Shown: positions 57,750 to 64,000 of the stretch, one piece after another | Position numbering within the stretch: the first letter of the stretch is position 1 | Layout of the letters: the number at the start of each line of letters is the position of its first letter | From: Torreya grandis | Taxonomy: Eukaryota; Streptophyta; Pinopsida; Cupressales; Taxaceae | DNA length: 64,000 nt | NCBI GenBank assembly: GCA_037957365.1 | Contig: JARHVA010002126.1 | Coordinates: 1,084,501 to 1,148,500, forward strand | Direction: 5' to 3' | The notes under the pieces: model-generated | The model's input: the letters and a program-made list of their open reading frames with translations, nothing else | The model's database searches: none | Told to the model about the DNA's origin: nothing | Program-made: the position numbers and the translations under genes

Positions 57750-58535
57750 TGAGAAATCCTTATTAAATAAATAAATCTAAATATATATTTCTTTGGTAGA
57801 GTTTTGTGGTAAATTTTGGTTTTTTTAGGTAAACATAAGTATCAAATAGATCCACATTGATATGCCTAATAGTAAATCCAAAGTCCTAAAACCTTATAAT
57901 AGTTATTTGGATCATCATGGAATTAGAAACCCTTTCCCTATAAGGGTTTCAAGTAATACTATTAAATAGTATCAAACACCAGGGACTAATGAATTCAAAA
58001 TATGTATAAAAACCAATATATCTTACCCAACTACTACTGACTAACCGCCACATACTACAAAAGTCAAAATAAGATAGGCATATAGCGACAATCCTTAATT
58101 ATTTATCAAATCCAAAATATTCAAATTTGTTGTGATGTGCATCGAATATGATATCAAAATCATGATCTAATTTATTATAGTGCCATGCTACTAGATTAAC
58201 ATAATAAATATGTAAAACAAGAGTTAGGATTCATTCTTGGCTAATAACCAAAATATCATTCTATGTTGTTTTTCTCCTAGCTGTCCCAATGTTTTCATTA
58301 TCTTCATCAAGAAATGAAGAGCTGATTTGTTCATCTATTGGTGGCTTAAAGAGTTTTCCACCAACAAGATATTGTTTATTTTGATTTTACCTAGAGCTTT
58401 AAATAATATTTTTCTAGGGAGTGTTTCTCCAAATTGGATGTCTTTATGGATCTTTATAGATGTTCTCAATTGATATGCTATCATAGAATAAATCCAATGA
58501 TGTCTATTTCTATGGGTCCCAATTGGCAAGTGTAT
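57750..58535 (-). pseudogene. Coding-like minus-strand remnant in element E, unknown
   Basis: Clearest at 58529-58335: MPIGTHRNRHHWIYSMIAYQ, LRTSIKIHKDIQFGETLPRK and LFKALGKIKINNILLVENSL, ending in a stop. It loosely recalls the H/R-N-R...I-x-x-G-K...P pattern of plant transposon-associated proteins, but the match is too weak to name. Downstream of the stop the frame decays. It lies 3' of the gag remnant on the same strand. Confidence 0.35.
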
Positions 58536-58729
58536 GAAATGTGATGTTATTATATTGTATGGGAAAAGGAAGGGTAGTGATTATGGAAGAACATGTTTCA
58601 AAATACTCATAGAAGCTACCAAGATAACTTGCATTGATTTTAAATGAAGCTTCCACAATAACCAAAAAAGGGTCACAAACATTTTAAAACTTGTGTATTG
58701 ATGATGTTGTTGTTGAGACCAAAGTGAAT

Positions 58730-60240
58730 AATGATGTCTATGATGAACTTAATCTTAATGCCAAAATGAATTGTGAATTAGAGTTGGCTAATAAATTTTA
58801 TCTTGGATTGGAGGTGGCCATAAGGAGGGTCTACTAAATTGCATTATTCATAATTACTTTTTTCACTGGACATTTGGAAATGATGGATTTAGGATGAAGT
58901 GTTTTTTTGTAAATGAGGAATTTTAGGTAATGAACTAAAGATATGTTGTGGGGTGATTAGGGATTCAACATGTGATAAGGGGTTGGATATTTGGCCAATG
59001 TGTGATAGGATGTGTTAGTTCAAGGAGGTTTGGTCCAAGATAAGATATTTGTCATAAATGGGATATTTGTCAAAAATAGGATCTTGATCAAAGATAGGTT
59101 TTTAGTTGAAGATAGGCTCTTCAATAAATATAAGATCATCAAAAATGGATGGTAGACCATGGTTGTCAAAGGTGGGTTGGTCGACTATGGATTGGTTGAA
59201 AATGGATGTGTCAATAAGATATTTGTGAGAAATGTATTGAAGCTTATGACCTTGACTTGGAAGTGGATTCACTTAATTAAGGTAAGGAAATACATCTTGA
59301 CATACCTCTAAGTTGTGATTTTAAAACATGAATACACTTGTCTCTACCTTGATGTACCCTTTTTCAATCAAATCTTGGATATAATTCATCAGTCTCATAC
59401 AACATTTTATAAAATTACCTTTAATTTTATGATAATTACAATATTCATTAGGTATATATCACTTAGGTTTTATGATATTTAGTTCAAAGTATTTGGTGTT
59501 TGGAAATATGACTAAGTTTTTAGCAACTAGTTTATGAAATATTACATCATAAGGTTCCTCTAAAGAAGTGAATTTTCACTTAATAGGTACAACAATGTTG
59601 TTTATAGGTTGGGAGTTTTAGATTTTTTGTATCTTTGGGGTTGGAATGATAATAGATGGTAGGGGCACTAGAATAAAATTCCCTTTTCTAGTGTGATGAA
59701 GGATGTTGGAATTAAGATCATAACAAGTGGAAGGAAGGTTTGGTTGATTTTATAAAATGGGGTCATTAGTAATAGGGTTATATTGATGTGGAATGTCTTA
59801 TAATTCCCTAGTTATGAAGCAGGTTAGACAGGTAGCTTTATATTGAAAGGGTGGATTTGTGGAGGTTGAAGGATTTGTGAAAAAGTTTGGATTTAGTGTA
59901 ATTTGGTTCAATTTTGGGAATGAGTTAGATGTAAAATCAAATATTTGATTTTGATGAATGTGGAAAGGTTAGTTTTGATGGGTGTAGGAATTGAAAGATT
60001 GATTTTGATGGAATAAATTTAGATTTAATTGAATTAGGTTTGATTTGTGTATGGGTTTTGATTCAAGTAAATATTTGAAAGTGGTGATGAAGGTGAACCA
60101 AAGGTTTGATTTAGATTTGTGCTAAGTTTAAAGCTAGATTGGTCTATGAATGTATTTTGATTTTTGATTAGGGAATTTTGATTTATGGGTGGTGTGGAAC
60201 TCATAAAAGAATTAAAAAAAATTGATTACCAAAGCTTAAA
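58730..60240 (-). pseudogene. gag remnant of element E (Tat type, C-terminal half)
   Basis: Minus-strand reading gives, in order, a Pro/Ser/Asn-rich stretch (60200-59600), PYDVIFHKLVAKNLVIFPNT-like sequence split by a few stops near 59550-59500, then NEYCNYHKIKGNFIKCCMRL and MNYIQDLIEKGYIKVETSVF at about 59450-59340. The C-x-Y-H-x3-G-x6-C...I-Q-D-L-I pattern is the characteristic end of Tat gag and matches the block at 2590-2710 in element A. A tail with repeated P-I-F-D-type units follows to about 59030. Full of stops. Confidence 0.7.
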
Positions 60241-62632
60241 AACTTATTTTATGTTGATCTATGGGTAAAAATGAATGAGTATTCACGTTTAAAAGTGATT
60301 AATTAATGTTTGGTTGGATGATCGATCAATTGGTAAACTTAAATGACTATTCAAGTTTGAATTTGATTGACTAGTGAGTGAGGTTGAATACAAATTAAAA
60401 CTCATATTTGGATTTATTAGGTGATTGATCAGTGATTTTGAAATGACATTAAAACTTTGACTCTAATTTGTTGGAAGATTTATTTGATATGGATTCAAAT
60501 ATGTTTTTAAAACAAAATCAGTTAGATATAACCCTAGGTTAAGATAAAGATTATTTGGATTTAGATTTTTTATCAAATTGGCCAATGGATTCTTGAAGAT
60601 AGCCATGTGGCCTTGCAATGGGTGACATTTTCTAAGGGAAAAACTTGACTCAATGAACTAAAAAGACTTGAAACTAGACTCTGGTAAATAAAAATACCAA
60701 AGTGACTATAAGTTTAGTTAGTAACTAAATCCTTTTGAGTTTTAAAAAAAAATGTCTTTAAGATGTTTAATATTTGCAATATCAACAAGGACTTCATTTT
60801 AAATCAAGTACAATGCAACACGTGGTAAAACATAAGGAAACAAAAAATAAATTACTATTCTACATTGTCAAGTAATTGCACATAAAAGGTGAAAAACTAA
60901 GATAAGGGTCATGAACAACTTTTGGGCCTTCTAATGTCAATGACGCATCTATACTCTCAGTTATGGCCTAGTATTTCAAGGCACTAACCATGGAGGATCC
61001 TAATGTTTCCATGTCCCATTGAGATGAGGGTGTGTGGAAGGTAGCTTCTCAAGACCAACCACTAACTGATCCACCAAAGCCAAATGAGAAAAGAGGATTT
61101 ACTAGGATTAAGGTTTAAACAAGAGTTTCTAAGTAGGATAAACTATAGAAGAAATAGATAAAGTAGATGCACACTATTGGGTCTTATCTTAAAGTTCCCA
61201 ACACAACCATAGGTGTCTCAGTGTGTTGAAAATTAGTGATATCATATTTTGATAAAGCTGTTGAAACCTTGGGTATTATATCCTAAAATTCCCTCACATT
61301 ACGATATACTTAAAACATACAACCACTTAGGTAATTGAAAGAACTATATCTCAATTTATATGCCCTACTTGTAAATAAGATTTAGCCTACTACATGGTTG
61401 TGAAATACATGATCAATAGATCCCCTATAAAAAGAAATAAAAATTAAGTGTTCATTTTTTATTTTTGACTATCATCACCAATGTGATGCCAAAGAAAGAG
61501 CATACATGAACAACACTTGGGTAACACAAAAAATTATAGAATTATTTATGTATCTTGAGTATCATCACCAATGTGATGCCAAGGTAATATCATACACAAT
61601 TTCCACAATTATAAATAGAATGCTAAAATGAAAACAACATATTTGAAGTGAAATAAGATGTAATTACTAAAAAAATTTAAAAATAAAATTGAAAACATTA
61701 GTGAAATAAAAGAAATTGGTTTTTTATTTAGCCTTTTTGTGGATTATCTTTGACAAACATTTTGCAAACAAATGGCTAAAATGTTTTTTTATGATTGTTA
61801 CAAGACAACCTACAATGGATAAAAAAAGCCATAAAAACAACAAAAACTACTTCTCTTTGACAAATTCATAGTTACACAAAAAGACTAAAAAGAAAAATTG
61901 TAATAAGTCAAACATAAGAAGCAAACATAATAAAAAAAACACAAAATAATCAAATTCATGGTTACAAAATAGTTTCACTAGTTTATATGATAGTTTTTCA
62001 ATTACAGAAATGTTTTCACTGGTCAATATGATGAATTCTCAACCTACAATGATGATTTTGTTGATAGAATATGCAATTTTAGTACACAAAATTATGATTT
62101 CACTACTAAGAATGATGATTTCACAACTGTAAAATGATTTCACTATTTAGAACTATAGACAAAAAACAAAGAGGGACAAATTCATGATTATAAGATAATT
62201 TTATTGCCTAGAATAATAATTTCATAACTAATTAAGGCAAGTTCATAGTTAGAATTAATGATTTTGTAATAAGTTTGTCAATTTTGCAATTTATGCACAA
62301 CAAAGAATTAGGAAAAAATAAAAATATAGGAAGAAGCATAAAGCGAATAAAAAGCTAATTATGTAAATAAAGTTAGGAAAAAAATACTAAAAATGGGTCA
62401 AAAAATGATTATGCTATTATGGGGTACAAATTTGCAACTGATGTTTCCAAATCTATAGTTACATAGTGGGCATACACATCCAAATAAGAAATGTCAAATA
62501 GAGACATGTATCTTACACCAACACTCATAGATACAATATTAAATGACTATGCAAATATAAATAGTAAAAATCAAATGATTTTTTTTTTCTAAATGTAATT
62601 ATGATGAATGTCAGATGAAAAAGATGAGGGAA
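60241..62632. other. Leader side of element E without recognisable domains
   Basis: Probably the 5' UTR and gag N-terminus on the minus strand, too decayed to read. It contains repeated (A/G)TCATCACCAATGTGATGCCAA at 61471 and 61562, about 91 bp apart, and several TTTCACTA/GATTTC repeats around 61970-62160. Confidence 0.4.
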
Positions 62633-62651
62633 GGTCCCACCAGACATGCCA
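62633..62651 (-). other. Primer binding site of element E
   Basis: Minus strand TGGCATGTCTGGTGGGACC, 3 bases after the LTR end. TGGCACGCCCGGTGGGACC-like strings at this position are familiar from plant Tat elements; the two differences are C-to-T and similar transitions. I cannot name the tRNA with certainty. Confidence 0.65.
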
Positions 62652-62654
62652 AAA

Positions 62655-63423
62655 TGTATGAACTAAATATATAAATTCTAATAAATAAAAAAATTATGAA
62701 ATCTTAATCTATGTTAAATTCAACCTCAGAGAAACAAACAAAGAAAATAGTAAACATAAACTTATACCTTAAATATGGAAGTTTCCTCCATTGCAATGTA
62801 AACTTGATTTGCTCTTTAAAAATGTGGTTGCTCACTCTTCTAATGTAAAGGATAATGAGTGGAATTTTGGTGCATAAAAGGTTTTTGTATGCTTTGATTT
62901 GCTTTGATTCACTTGTTAATTGAATAGCACTTTGTTAGCATAAGTCAGGATGGATGAAAATGATGGTTTTCATGTTTATTTATAGTTTTCTAGAGGAAGA
63001 TCCAACAGTCGAGGATTATTTTTATTTCTTAAGTGATGTAAATAATCAATGGTGTCTAATGAATCCTCACCCATGAGGATGATGACCATTTCAAATGGTT
63101 GAGATAAGTATGGAAATGGTTAACTTGATTCATCAAGAATGAGTCAAACTTTTTGACAACTCAGGGGATGACTCAAAGGAGGTTGAGGAAGTCATGGGTT
63201 TGGTTGGGATGAGTCAACATGTGAGGGAGAATAAGGTAGAATATGTTGGGTGAGGTGTAAAATCCAAATTTTATATTTAAATGAGGTTTTAAAAGTGCAC
63301 GATTGATTATTTTGATTTATTCAATTGTTTGAATTTAGAAGGAGATGTAATGAATTATATTAAGAAGAATAATTAATATGTTTTAGGTGCATTTTGACAC
63401 TAAATGTAATTTAGGTGTCTACA
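62655..63423 (-). repeat. 5' LTR of element E (right copy)
   Basis: Plus-strand start TGTATGAACTAAAT, end TTTAGGTGTCTACA. Collinear with 51228-52002, and followed by the TTACT target duplication. Confidence 0.9.
62973..62984 (-). promoter_or_regulatory. TATA box of element E right (5') LTR
   Basis: CTATAAATAAAC on the minus strand, the counterpart of 51552-51563. Confidence 0.55.
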
Positions 63424-63428
63424 TTACT
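63424..63428. other. Target site duplication of element E, right copy (TTACT)
   Basis: Exact repeat of 51223-51227. Confidence 0.85.
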
Positions 63429-63760
63429 TATGTGAAATCATCCCTAGGTATGGGGGAATCACAAGGTTTCCAAAAAAATTAGATGCTTATTCCTACACAT
63501 GCAATATTCACACCTCTATTGATCTCTATGCATGGTCCATCACTAACCTCACATAGTGCACACTCTTTTGATAATTTTTGTATATCCCTAAATACTAAGG
63601 TGTTGTAATTCTAGGAAGGTGTCTCTCAATCTAGTCATGAAATTATTCTCATACTTTTATTTATAATCATTTCGCACAAAAGATACCATCTTACCCATTA
63701 CCAGTAGGATTTGTAGCTCCTAAGCTTCCTCTCTATGAAGGAAAAGGTGATGCCAAATAT
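63429..63760. other. Flank of element E, unassigned
   Basis: Continuation of the sequence left of 51223. Near 63738 GAAGGAAAAGGTGATGCCAAAT could be a polypurine-like tract before repeat F. No genes seen. Confidence 0.4.
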
Positions 63761-64000
63761 AATATTTTATCAACAAAATTTTATGTCTTATTTAATTTTA
63801 CAAAGACCAAATTATGTTTTAAAATCAAATAAAAACTTTTTTACCTTCATTACCATGTGATTGTGTTTTGATGGAAATGCGTTTAATTTTGATATTGTAA
63901 AATTTAATAAAATTAATGAGTGAATTATTTATTTATTTTAAATTTAGTTATGTGTGCATAAATTCCATCCCTATGATCATAATAAAGGTGAAATTCAATG
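63761..64000. repeat. Direct repeat F, right copy, cut by window end
   Basis: Matches 47657-47910 in order and orientation (see there). It is cut by the window end, so its full length is unknown. Confidence 0.55.

Larger units (their letters stand above)
51228..63423 (-). mobile_element. Element E: Tat-like LTR retrotransposon carrying an antisense PMD pseudogene
   Basis: LTRs 51228-52002 (775 bp) and 62655-63423 (769 bp), flanked by exact TTACT. Orientation is minus: the primer-site-like string lies left of the right LTR, the LTR TATA boxes read on the minus strand, the gag remnant is minus, and the 3' UTR motifs are minus. The 10.65-kb interior has gag remains near the 5' side and a PMD-like pseudogene on the opposite strand near the 3' side. 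I see no RT or integrase. LTR sample: 12 differences in 96 bp. Confidence 0.87.

Overview
This window looks like intergenic DNA from a large, AT-rich plant nuclear genome. I find no intact host gene, tRNA, rRNA, CRISPR array or bacterial operon. Almost all recognisable sequence is retrotransposon, much of it old and full of in-frame stops. Plant hallmarks are Tat/Ogre-type Ty3/gypsy elements with an extra archaeal-type RNase H, a Ty1/copia element with UBN2-type gag, a plant LINE with a C-terminal RNase H, and a plant mobile domain (PMD) pseudogene. A gymnosperm is plausible from the size and style of the elements, but this is inference and cannot be proved without a search.

Layout. (A) 1-12907, plus strand: a heavily mutated Tat-lineage element whose 5' LTR lies outside the window. 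It reads gag, protease, RT, RNase H, second RNase H, integrase, a 2.9-kb 3' UTR and a 3' LTR at 11710-12907. (B) 13892-39731, plus strand: a copia-type element with 2.75-kb LTRs and an exact 5-bp target duplication (ATAAA). It holds gag and a second charged reading frame but no pol, so it is non-autonomous. (C) 23307-39564, minus strand: a younger Tat-like element inserted inside the 3' LTR of B. It has two 5.0-kb LTRs, a tRNA-Arg-type primer site and a mostly single-frame gag-pol. (D) About 42.4-44.9 kb, minus strand: a 5'-truncated LINE. (E) 51228-63423, minus strand: a Tat-like element with 0.77-kb LTRs, an exact TTACT target duplication, a gag remnant and an antisense PMD pseudogene, but no visible RT or integrase. 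(F) A repeat pair at 47657 and 63761 that flanks E and may be the LTRs of an outer, older element.

Nesting and divergence agree. By eye, sampled LTR stretches differ by about 5-6% in C (258 bp), 10% in B (71 bp) and 12% in E (96 bp), so C inserted after B.

The most unusual feature is in C. Each 5-kb LTR carries the same long reading frame on the element's sense strand. In the left copy it runs about 1,060 codons (27244 to about 24060) in one frame, broken only by stops. I do not recognise the protein. Other points of note are the second RNase H of C lying before RT while that of A lies after RNase H, a perfect inverted duplication inside the PMD pseudogene of E, an older foldback inside A, and a conserved 3' UTR motif shared by the Tat-like elements.
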